Source: Bacillota bacterium | Lineage (GTDB): Bacteria > Bacillota > Clostridia > Lachnospirales > Lachnospiraceae | Direction: 5' to 3' | Length of the DNA: 7,523 bases | NCBI GenBank assembly: GCA_017861355.1 | Contig: JAGFXQ010000161.1 | Coordinates: forward strand, 1-7,523 | In this document: one piece after another, positions 1 to 5,616 of the stretch | How positions within the stretch are numbered: position 1 is the first letter of the stretch | How the letters are laid out: every line of letters starts with the position of its first letter | Position numbers and translations under genes: made by a program | Notes under the pieces: model-generated | The model's input: the letters and a program-made list of their open reading frames with translations, nothing else | The model's database searches: none | Told to the model about the DNA's origin: nothing

Positions 1-146
1 ATATATCATAATGAAATTTCTCTTTGTTCGAAGTCCATGTGGAACTTCGAGTTTTTTAGAATTTTCAGGGTTGTTTCACTGTTCAATTATCAATGTTCAT
101 TGTGTGCTACTGGCTCATTTTCAGTGTTTGGTGTCTCACCAGCAAC
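1..146 (-). other. Probable rRNA operon leader (upstream of 16S), running off the left edge
   Basis: Read on the minus strand, this stretch follows a strong promoter, has no ORF with a ribosome binding site, and contains a segment at 77-101 (ACATTGATAATTGAACAGTG and flanks). That segment resembles the 'TTTGAAAACTgAACA' type sequence known from rRNA leaders and 16S-23S spacers of Bacillus and Clostridia. Two RNA stems are visible: 106-113 with 139-146 (8 bp, two G-U), and 28-36 with 41-50 (9 bp with one bulge). The inference is that the transcript enters 16S rRNA just beyond base 1. No 16S sequence is present in the window, so the call rests on promoter layout and leader resemblance. A tRNA or other stable RNA operon is the main alternative. 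Confidence 0.6.
28..57 (+). terminator. Terminator-like hairpin with T-run, read on the plus strand
   Basis: TCGAAGTCC (28-36) pairs with GGaACTTCGA (41-50, one bulged A), followed by GTTTTTTA at 51-58. On the plus strand this has the form of a Rho-independent terminator. On the minus strand the same hairpin lies inside the probable rRNA leader, preceded rather than followed by the A/T run. It could stop antisense transcription entering from the left, or simply be a leader hairpin. No plus-strand gene ending here is visible. Confidence 0.35.
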
Positions 147-152
147 TTTTAT

Positions 153-209
153 AGTTTAGCACAACCGTTTCATTATGTCAACCACTTTTTTATTTTTTTA
201 TTTCTTATC
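153..209 (-). promoter_or_regulatory. Strong promoter P2 with A-rich UP-like element (probable rrn P2)
   Basis: On the minus strand there is a perfect -35 TTGACA (176-181), a 17-nt spacer and a -10 TAAACT (153-158, 4 of 6 to consensus). Directly upstream, 186-209 is almost pure A on the minus strand, interrupted by single T residues, like the UP elements of rRNA promoters. The expected start is near the G at 146. A start with G would suit growth-rate control by GTP as described for Bacillus rrn promoters; that is inference. It lies 93 bp downstream of P1, a typical tandem rrn layout. Confidence 0.65.
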
Positions 210-230
210 TTCAATCGCGGTTGCCGTACT

Positions 231-476
231 TCAGCGGCGAAATTCATTGTACCTTCTCGTGAGCGAAATGTCAAGCATGTTTTTAAACTTTTTCACAGCC
301 ATTTTCTTCCACCTGTTTTGACTGATTAACTTGACTGTTTTGAACCGATATAGAAATGCCTGCTTCATTACGACAAGAAACCATAAACCATACAGCAGAA
401 GTGATCGGCTCCTCGGGAATCTCCGCACCCTGCGGTAGGCATATGTGTGGAACCTGTTCTTATATTGGTATGCCAT
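231..476 (-). CDS. Doubtful small basic ORF (81 aa) upstream of the rrn promoters
   Basis: Not recognised. In its favour, the ATG has a good Shine-Dalgarno sequence (AGAAGGAG, 10 nt before the start), and residues about 26-43 (LLLYGLWFLVVMKQAFLY) form a hydrophobic stretch in an otherwise very basic protein. Against it, the last fifth of the ORF overlaps the probable rrn P1 promoter, roughly a quarter of the residues are Arg or Lys, and no family motif is seen. It may be a small membrane-associated peptide gene, a decayed gene fragment, or chance. A possible terminator hairpin lies just upstream (508-544), so it would need its own promoter, and none is clear. Confidence 0.25.
   Translation of the reverse strand: MAYQYKNRFHTYAYRRVRRFPRSRSLLLYGLWFLVVMKQAFLYRFKTVKLISQNRWKKMAVKKFKNMLDISLTRRYNEFRR
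246..296 (-). promoter_or_regulatory. Strong promoter P1 (probable rrn P1)
   Basis: On the minus strand there is a perfect -35 TTGACA (269-274), exactly 17 nt of spacer and a -10 TACAAT (246-251, 5 of 6). The DNA upstream (279-296) is A/T-rich with two short A-tracts, UP-like. It sits within the end of a doubtful 81-codon ORF. With P2 it forms a tandem pair of the kind found before rRNA operons in Gram-positive bacteria. Confidence 0.65.
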
Positions 477-496
477 TTTTCAGATACTCCTTCTGT

Positions 497-544
497 TAAT
501 ACACAAATGACCGCTTACCAATGATATTCTTGGCAAAGCGGTCA
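497..544 (-). terminator. Inverted repeat, likely terminator of the aldolase operon
   Basis: TGACCGCTT (508-516) pairs perfectly with AAGCGGTCA (536-544), with an inner CCAA/TTGG extension (518-521 with 530-533) and an 8-nt loop. Read on the minus strand it follows the aldolase stop codon by about 80 nt and is followed by TTTGTGTATT, a mediocre U-tract. It is the best terminator candidate between the aldolase gene and the rrn promoters. On the plus strand no T-run follows. Confidence 0.5.
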
Positions 545-626
545 CTAATTATTCATGCTGATTTAGTTTTCCTTCAAAGATGTTCTATCAGTGGAAGGTA
601 AGCCATCCAATTTTGATTGACTTCAC

Positions 627-1586
627 TTATTTCTGTAACAGGTGTACTGCAAAACCACCGAACTCATCCTTCAGATAGATTGCTACCAGTTTATCGTTCT
701 TATATTTCTTACTATCCTGGTTGAAAGAGAGACCCCTTTGTTCCAGATGGAAGATAGCACGATCGATATAATTTGTCATCATAGCAATATGGCCGTTCTT
801 TCCAAGGTATGATTCTTTCATGACTTCAATGGCTGTGCCGCTAAAGATGGATGAGATCCCTGCATTCTTAGTAAAACCAAACGCATCACTAAACTGATCC
901 GCCACTCTGTCCGCCTCGTCTTCACTGTTCATATTAATTCCTACATGACGAAGCTCGAAACCAAGCATTAATGCTACCGCTTGCTTTGTCAGTACTGTAA
1001 TCTTATCAAATTCTCCGGTCTTAATCAGATCGTCACTCACCATCCAACTGCCGCCACAAGCAATAATCTTCGAAAAATCAAGATAGGAGATGAGATTCTT
1101 CTCGTTGATACCACCGGTTGGCATAAACTTCATATTCACATAAGGGGCTGCCATCGCTTTAATCATCGCTAAACCACCTGCTGCCTCCGCCGGGAAGAAC
1201 TTAACCACCTCGAGTCCCAACTCTATGGCTGCTTCAATATCACTGGGATTCGCGCAACCGGGTGTTATCGGAATATCCTTATCAACACAATAACGTACAA
1301 TCTTTGGATTCAAGCCGGGGCTTACGATAAAGGTGGCACCTGCTGTAATTGCTTTATCGACCTGCTCTGTCGTCAGTACTGTTCCAGCACCGATCAGCAT
1401 ATCCGGGTATGCCTGCCTCATAAGACGAATGGATTCTTCCGCAGCTTGGGTACGGAAGGTAATCTCAGCGCAGGGAAGTCCTCCTTCTACCAATGCTTTT
1501 GCTAACGGTACTGCATCCTTAGCATCATCGAGCTTAATTACAGGTACAATACCCATTTTTTGAATTTTGTTTAGTATCTCATTCAC
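627..1586 (-). CDS. eda: KDPG/KHG aldolase (Eda type) with C-terminal VOC-like domain
   Basis: Class I aldolase expected to split 2-keto-3-deoxy-6-phosphogluconate into pyruvate and glyceraldehyde-3-phosphate, and/or 4-hydroxy-2-oxoglutarate into pyruvate and glyoxylate; cytoplasmic, in sugar-acid breakdown. Residues 1-205 are the (beta/alpha)8 aldolase: EITFRT at 41-46 carries the catalytic Glu41, VVKFFPAE at 127-134 carries the Schiff-base Lys129, and PTGGI at 156-160 is a phosphate-binding loop. Eda alone is about 205-215 aa. Here about 110 extra residues (206-319) look like a VOC/glyoxalase unit: HVGINM (214-219), an IEVMKE strand with Glu254, GHIAM with His266, and a terminal strand FAVHLLQK with His315. 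The start is GTG (1584-1586), with AAGGAG 8 nt upstream; an ATG 4 nt further in is out of frame and quickly stopped. It lies 42 bp after cvpA and is probably co-transcribed. No kinase or dehydratase partner gene is nearby. Confidence 0.88.
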   Translation of the reverse strand: MNEILNKIQKMGIVPVIKLDDAKDAVPLAKALVEGGLPCAEITFRTQAAEESIRLMRQAYPDMLIGAGTVLTTEQVDKAITAGATFIVSPGLNPKIVRYCVDKDIPITPGCANPSDIEAAIELGLEVVKFFPAEAAGGLAMIKAMAAPYVNMKFMPTGGINEKNLISYLDFSKIIACGGSWMVSDDLIKTGEFDKITVLTKQAVALMLGFELRHVGINMNSEDEADRVADQFSDAFGFTKNAGISSIFSGTAIEVMKESYLGKNGHIAMMTNYIDRAIFHLEQRGLSFNQDSKKYKNDKLVAIYLKDEFGGFAVHLLQK

Positions 1587-1628
1587 TCTTTGATCTCCTT
1601 GTACATTCGTTATGTATTTACTCTCGTT

Positions 1629-2324
1629 TTAAAATATTATTTTAGTAGCATCGGTAATAAATTTCAGTAGAATATTATTGTTATAGATAATACTCAATAT
1701 CTCATTTTCTCCTACCAGCTTCATCACTGATTGGCCAAACTGTGTACTTCCGAATACATTCAGCAATATAAAGAATAGCCATACCACGATCAAACCATGA
1801 ACCAGACCTGCAAGCAATCCTGCTGTCTTATTCACCTGATTGAGAAGCGGAAGCTTACTGATCAAGTCTAGTGCCATAAATAATGCCCACAGCAGAATTA
1901 GAATAAGTATAAAGGTTATGATAAACGACAGAGAATTAATTATAACTCCAGTCAAATACTTGCTGACATATTGATTAAAGCCGGTGATTGCCATTTCCTT
2001 ATAGCTTTCCGCTGTATTATTCTCCAAAAGACCCTTTTTTATAGATTTGGGAACAGACAGACCTTCAATCGCTTTCGGCTGATCTTCTTCTGCTATCTTC
2101 TTTTCACCAAAGGGAAGCATCTTCTCAACCTTTGATTCAATCCCATTGTAAAACTTCTCATTTACATTCATATAATTCTTAACAATAGGACTGATCCAAA
2201 GTGTAAGAATCAGAGCCAACACCAAAGATACAAGGGAGAATACCGTCTTGATAAATCCCGCCCTCATACCGATGAACGCATTCCCCAGTAATATTAATAA
2301 TACGATAACCAATAACCAATTCAT
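1629..2324 (-). CDS. CvpA family membrane protein
   Basis: An integral membrane protein of the CvpA family (colicin V production protein; role poorly defined, linked to envelope processes). From Met at 2324 it has 231 residues and four predicted TM helices at about 2-20, 26-48, 125-153 and 166-190. The GxRxGFIKTVFSLVS segment after TM1 and LPLLNQVNKTAGLLAGLVHG before and within TM4 are typical of the family. The loop between TM2 and TM3 (about 75 residues, charged) is longer than in the roughly 160-residue E. coli type. The frame stays open to a GTG at 2381, but that start has no ribosome binding site and would add 19 charged residues. The MNWL start matches the usual family N-terminus and has a GA/GG-rich stretch upstream (AGAGAGG). 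The gene lies between the DUF5711 gene and eda, all on the same strand. Confidence 0.85.
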   Translation of the reverse strand: MNWLLVIVLLILLGNAFIGMRAGFIKTVFSLVSLVLALILTLWISPIVKNYMNVNEKFYNGIESKVEKMLPFGEKKIAEEDQPKAIEGLSVPKSIKKGLLENNTAESYKEMAITGFNQYVSKYLTGVIINSLSFIITFILILILLWALFMALDLISKLPLLNQVNKTAGLLAGLVHGLIVVWLFFILLNVFGSTQFGQSVMKLVGENEILSIIYNNNILLKFITDATKIIF

Positions 2325-2423
2325 CCCATCCAACCCTCTCTTATCTTTTCTATCTTCTACCTTTTCTTTACTCTTCTCCACTAATTAGAATTCGAGTGTT
2401 AAAAGTCATTTCATGTACTGGGC

Positions 2424-2536
2424 AATGAAGGTCTACGCATATGTATGCAGATGGCGCGGACCGGCCGAATGCGGATGCCTTCTTCCGTATGAGGGAAAGG
2501 CAAGTCCAGATGTATACATATGCGGAGATCTTCATT
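2424..2536. repeat. 113-bp imperfect palindrome between the DUF5711 and CvpA genes
   Basis: The arms 2424-2454 and 2506-2536 are reverse complements at 26 of 31 positions, two of the exceptions being G-T. The core of the arm is CGCATATGTAT (2436-2446) facing ATACATATGCG (2514-2524). A second, inner hairpin pairs TGCCTT (2476-2481) with AAGGCA (2497-2502). The segment between the arms is GC-rich (CGCGGACCGGCC at 2455-2466), unlike the surrounding DNA. No T-run follows on either strand, so it is not an ordinary terminator. As RNA it would form a long branched stem in the DUF5711-cvpA transcript. It resembles dispersed intergenic palindromic repeats in form; whether it is repeated elsewhere cannot be seen here. 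Confidence 0.75.
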
Positions 2537-2569
2537 CCATATAACTTTCTTGACTTTTGGCACTCGATT

Positions 2570-3751
2570 TTATTTGCTCTTTTCCACCAGACTGATCCGT
2601 GAAATTGCTTTGTCACTTGCAAGAATATACTGGCTAATATCATTCACCGGATAAAGTGCGGCAATATTGCTATCAAAGGTATAATTAAATTTCACGGTAC
2701 CATTCATCTTCATGATGATACAGGATACATTGTCATACATAATGATCTCGTTATCTTCCAGATAGATATTGGTATAATCAAAGTCCAGCTTTTTATCGAG
2801 GACCTTCTCACCTTTCAGATTATAAATGATCAGCTCATGGTAGCCAGTCTCTCCGGTCTCCAGAACCGCACCCGCATATTCTTCATTATATAAGATACTA
2901 TCGATATTTTTCTCAAAGGTTATCTCTTTGATCAGACTTGGCATCTCAGAATATCCGAACATCATAAAGCCGTTCTCCTTGAAGACACAAGCGGTAGAAT
3001 TATTAATAAAAGCTACCCGTGGAGCCACCATTCCATTGAAATTATAAGCTCCTACCATTCGATCCGTCCAGTTCTGCCCTACTTCACCAAAATTATAGAA
3101 GGTAGCGATTCCGATCAGTTCTCCCGTAGTCACTGACAGATAACTGGTAATCAACTTTTCCCCATCGTTCGATAAGGTAATATCGATCGGATATCCGTTC
3201 TCAACTACATTTGTCGCGATCTCGGCTAATTCTGTACCATCCACATCATAGAGCTTAATGGAATTACTTCCTTTGGTCTCAAGTAATGCAGCAACCACAC
3301 CCTTTTGCGATATCTCAACTTTAATAATGTTATATACGGTGGAGATACTTCCTGCAATTCCGTTCGCATCAAATATCTGAATCGAGGTTCCTCCCTGGTC
3401 TGCCACAACCGCATATTGGTCGCAGACATCCGCGGTCGGCTTCTTCATCTCATAGGATCCATTCCACTTGAGGTTTCCATCTTTGTCTATCGCCGTAGCT
3501 CCATCTTGACTATATTTTAAGAGGCCATTGCCATAATGTAGATATTTTACTCCACCATCTACTGTATTCTCCATCGTACTCAGCACTTCAAAGCCTTTAT
3601 AATTCTTATTATATAAACTATATAAGTAAATGCTGCCACCAATCAATAAAGCAAATACAGCTATTAATATCACGAACCTACGTCTTTTTTTAACTCTACG
3701 TTTACGGTCTCCATAATCTCGGACCGGCTGTTTATCCTTGTCTTTCGCCAT
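2570..3751 (-). CDS. DUF5711 family protein, membrane-anchored with beta-propeller-like ectodomain
   Basis: The protein has 393 residues, and its function is unknown. Residues 1-25 are highly charged and basic (KRRVKKRRR), consistent with a cytoplasmic side by the positive-inside rule. Residues 26-46 form one TM helix (FVILIAVFALLIGGSIYLYSL). The remaining 345 residues should lie outside the membrane. They show repeated short beta motifs such as TAIDKDGNLKW (86-96), IQIFDANG (124-131), IKLYDVDG (165-172) and LIIYNLKGEKVLDKK (307-321), spaced like the blades of a WD/PQQ-type propeller. The start is certain: GGGGAG lies 6 nt before ATG. A candidate promoter (3783-3811) lies just upstream, and the CvpA gene follows after an intergenic palindrome. 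The name comes from the overall pattern and the CvpA neighbour; a role in the cell envelope is inference. Confidence 0.75.
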   Translation of the reverse strand: MAKDKDKQPVRDYGDRKRRVKKRRRFVILIAVFALLIGGSIYLYSLYNKNYKGFEVLSTMENTVDGGVKYLHYGNGLLKYSQDGATAIDKDGNLKWNGSYEMKKPTADVCDQYAVVADQGGTSIQIFDANGIAGSISTVYNIIKVEISQKGVVAALLETKGSNSIKLYDVDGTELAEIATNVVENGYPIDITLSNDGEKLITSYLSVTTGELIGIATFYNFGEVGQNWTDRMVGAYNFNGMVAPRVAFINNSTACVFKENGFMMFGYSEMPSLIKEITFEKNIDSILYNEEYAGAVLETGETGYHELIIYNLKGEKVLDKKLDFDYTNIYLEDNEIIMYDNVSCIIMKMNGTVKFNYTFDSNIAALYPVNDISQYILASDKAISRISLVEKSK

Positions 3752-3782
3752 AACTTACTCCCCTGCTTATTACTTTATAGAG

Positions 3783-3811
3783 ATTATACCTCATTTGTTA
3801 TTACTTGGCAC
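3783..3811 (-). promoter_or_regulatory. Candidate sigma-A promoter for the DUF5711-cvpA-eda genes
   Basis: On the minus strand a perfect -10 TATAAT (3783-3788) lies 17 nt from GTGCCA (3806-3811, 4 of 6 to TTGACA). The expected start is about 25 nt before the ATG at 3751. It sits downstream of the structured terminator of the preceding gene, which supports a separate transcription unit. Confidence 0.5.
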
Positions 3812-3838
3812 GTATTTTTTTTACCCTGCACGGAGTGC

Positions 3839-3874
3839 TTTTAAGTAATAGGGCGTACTTCCTATTACTTAAAA
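3839..3874. repeat. Perfect 14-bp inverted repeat with 8-nt loop
   Basis: TTTTAAGTAATAGG (3839-3852) is the exact reverse complement of CCTATTACTTAAAA (3861-3874). It lies directly after the terminator hairpin on the minus strand and shares its A/T run. No U-tract follows it on either strand. It could back up termination, protect the 3' end of the transcript, or act as a binding site upstream of the DUF5711 promoter, which lies 28 bp away. Confidence 0.6.
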
Positions 3875-3932
3875 AGGTGCTATCCGGCAACTCTCCCTGT
3901 CAACGAAAGAGTATAGCATAAGATGGCACCTT
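3869..3932 (-). terminator. Structured Rho-independent terminator of the LysM/MPN gene
   Basis: On the minus strand AAGGTGC (3926-3932) pairs with GCACCTT (3874-3880), then ATC with GAT after one mismatch. An inner stem ACTCTTTC (3905-3912) pairs with GGGAGAGT (3890-3897, two G-U). The structure is followed by TTTTT. It begins 9 nt after the stop codon at 3941. The long interrupted stem (about 59 nt) is larger than an ordinary terminator, so an RNA element with an added role is possible, but I match it to no known riboswitch. Confidence 0.6.
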
Positions 3933-3940
3933 CTAATATT

Positions 3941-5260
3941 CTATGGAACGATTAATTTCTGCCCTACATAAATAACATCCTGGTCTTCGATATGATTCAA
4001 TTCCATAATCTTCGCTACCTTGGTATAGGTCTCATATAATTTATAGCTGATTCCGGCAAGGGTATCCCCTTCGGTTACTATGTAGTAATTAACCTGCTTC
4101 TCTTCCTCTTTGGATACCTTCGCCTGTTCTTTGTCCGCAGGCTTTTCGGCTGATGTTTCCTTATCCTCCTGAGTCAGATCTGCCTCCTCATCATTATCCG
4201 CTGCCGGTTCCGAAGTGTCTGAGTTTGTCTCCTGCGTTTTCTCGAGAGGCTTCACATCTCCGGGAACTACCTCAACCTCCAGATTGCCATCCCCATCACT
4301 CTCTTCGTTTCCGGTGGTTAATTTCTCGGAAGATGCTCCATCCGCACTGACATCAGAAGCTTGTCCTTCCACTACCGCAGTTTGCGAATCAATGCTCTCC
4401 GTCATCCTGTCATCTGCTACCGCTGTCTGTACTTCTTCCATATTCTGCGATAGATAATTCAGGGTATCCTGCATACTCTTCATCTGATCATAATTATTCA
4501 GGATTGCCGCACCGACCACCAGGACAATCACTGCAAGTAAAGTTCCCGCAGCATACATCAGTCTTGTGATGCTCTTACTTTCTTCCACCGGAGCTTTCTT
4601 CGTCTGCAGAACCGTCCGAATCTCTCTGGAGACTCTATCATCATAATTTACTTCATTGCTCTGAGCATCCTTATGATCAATCATATAGGTCTGCATCTCT
4701 TCATTTTTCTCATAATATATGTAATAACCCTCCAGCTTCGTTAAGCGGCTTCCTTCATAGCTGTAGAAGTTCTCCTCCTTCTCCATACTATCAAAGGTGA
4801 GTAGCGTCTTGTCCTGACCGGCAAAATTATCAACATGAACCTTCGTTATCTTATCCTTATCCTCGAGGAGATAGCCCGGCCCGCCGATAAACCAGCCTAC
4901 GATCTCCGTCTCAACAAAATATTTCTTAATCTCCTCGTAAATCTTACCCCAAGTATCATTGGTTAATATCGTCTCTGCGGTAAAATCAACATCACCGACT
5001 TCCACAGCACCGGAGATAAAAATATTACGGCAATTATCCAGCCTTATGCATTGGCCGACCAGTACTGCCACCTTACAGGCAGAATAATCTCCGCCAGCCA
5101 GCTGCTTTATGTATGTCATCACATAATCTTCGACGTAAATTTTCTTATTTACATTACTTTTCCCGATCTGGCGGACATTCTTTGGCATCTTAAAGGAATT
5201 CTGTACACGATTTGCTGAATTACCCTCTTTGCTTTCGTTGCTGTTTATAGTTTCTATCAT
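3941..5260 (-). CDS. Degenerate MPN/JAB-like domain, TM helix and C-terminal LysM domain
   Basis: From Met at 5260 the protein has 439 residues. About 40-195 looks like an MPN (Mov34/JAB) fold: a helix KIYVEDYVMTYIKQLAG (40-56), the strand VAVLVGQ (64-70), and IVGWFIGGPGY (120-130) where metalloproteases have GWxHSHPG. Both metal-binding His are replaced (Ile125, Gly127) and the following Ser/Asp are absent, so it should not be an active isopeptidase. A TM helix spans 233-254, a Glu/Asp/Ser/Thr-rich linker about 281-389, and a LysM domain 392-438 (YYIVTEGDTLAGISYKLY...VGQKLIVP) ends the protein. The topology would put the MPN-like part in the cytoplasm and LysM on peptidoglycan. The frame is open to an ATG at 5275, but GGGAG lies 8 nt before the Met at 5260, which is preferred. 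The LysM call is firm; the MPN call is from motif and secondary-structure pattern only. Its terminator follows at once. Confidence 0.85.
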   Translation of the reverse strand: MIETINSNESKEGNSANRVQNSFKMPKNVRQIGKSNVNKKIYVEDYVMTYIKQLAGGDYSACKVAVLVGQCIRLDNCRNIFISGAVEVGDVDFTAETILTNDTWGKIYEEIKKYFVETEIVGWFIGGPGYLLEDKDKITKVHVDNFAGQDKTLLTFDSMEKEENFYSYEGSRLTKLEGYYIYYEKNEEMQTYMIDHKDAQSNEVNYDDRVSREIRTVLQTKKAPVEESKSITRLMYAAGTLLAVIVLVVGAAILNNYDQMKSMQDTLNYLSQNMEEVQTAVADDRMTESIDSQTAVVEGQASDVSADGASSEKLTTGNEESDGDGNLEVEVVPGDVKPLEKTQETNSDTSEPAADNDEEADLTQEDKETSAEKPADKEQAKVSKEEEKQVNYYIVTEGDTLAGISYKLYETYTKVAKIMELNHIEDQDVIYVGQKLIVP

Positions 5261-5313
5261 ACAACTCACTCCCATCCGATACTTTTTGTGCTGGTCACCC
5301 CAAAATATAAGTA

Positions 5314-5322
5314 ATCATAACA
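5314..5322 (-). promoter_or_regulatory. Candidate extended -10 promoter for the LysM/MPN gene
   Basis: The minus strand reads TGTTATGAT, an extended -10 (TGn plus TATGAT, 5 of 6), about 55 nt before the Met at 5260. No good -35 lies at 17 nt. It is one of two candidates in this intergenic region. Confidence 0.3.
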
Positions 5323-5354
5323 CAAGTAGGACAGGCTTTTTGTCGTATCCGGCT

Positions 5355-5382
5355 ATTATGTAAACAGAACTTATCCTCACAA
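5355..5382 (-). promoter_or_regulatory. Alternative candidate promoter for the LysM/MPN gene
   Basis: On the minus strand TTGTGA (5377-5382, 4 of 6), a 16-nt spacer and CATAAT (5355-5360, 5 of 6). It would give a leader of roughly 90 nt. In AT-rich intergenic DNA such matches also arise by chance. Confidence 0.28.
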
Positions 5383-5552
5383 TTCAATGGAAAATATGTA
5401 AATCTGCTTTAATCTGATTTTATTTTTATAGCGAAACGTCTTCCTTCATCGAAATAACTTCTATTTTGCATGATTATATCTGTGTTTGTGCAAAAAATTA
5501 AGTCTAATATTTTAAGTTTTCGGCAATACTTAATCTAAGCTTTTGGATCGAA

Positions 5553-5582
5553 GCATAAGGACCGCATCTCTTATTCATCACT
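5553..5582 (+). promoter_or_regulatory. Candidate sigma-G type sporulation promoter for yyaC
   Basis: GCATA (5553-5557) fits the forespore -35 consensus GMATR, and an 18-nt spacer leads to CATCACT (5576-5582), which matches 5 of 7 positions of CATnMTA. The implied start is about 26 nt before the ATG. A forespore promoter would suit a spore protein. The -10 match is partial, and no good sigma-A promoter is seen nearby. Confidence 0.35.
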
Positions 5583-5616
5583 TTACGAACTTAATAACGA
5601 AAGGCATGTGTAAATA

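Larger units (their letters stand above)
5276..5616. other. Divergent intergenic region between the LysM/MPN gene and yyaC
   Basis: About 340 bp without a convincing ORF. It is AT-rich, particularly 5395-5530, and carries the candidate promoters for both divergent genes. No tRNA, riboswitch or long inverted repeat was recognised. Confidence 0.6.

Noticed and set aside
93..329. 78-codon plus-strand frame across the rrn promoter region
   Set aside because: It has no ribosome binding site and runs antisense through both strong promoters and the A/T-rich elements, which give it a Phe-rich artificial composition.
1333..1563. Plus-strand 76-codon frame inside the aldolase gene
   Set aside because: It is the antisense shadow of a well-supported gene, with no ribosome binding site or recognisable product.
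2368..2643. Open frame of 91 codons on the minus strand through the palindrome
   Set aside because: It overlaps the 3' end of the DUF5711 gene, lacks a ribosome binding site and owes its middle part to the palindrome. It could be of interest only if the palindrome proves to be a repeated coding element.
3869..3932. Possible riboswitch such as a c-di-GMP type, suggested by the long structured stem
   Set aside because: The conserved cores of known classes are not present, and the element directly follows a stop codon and ends in a U-run, which fits a terminator.
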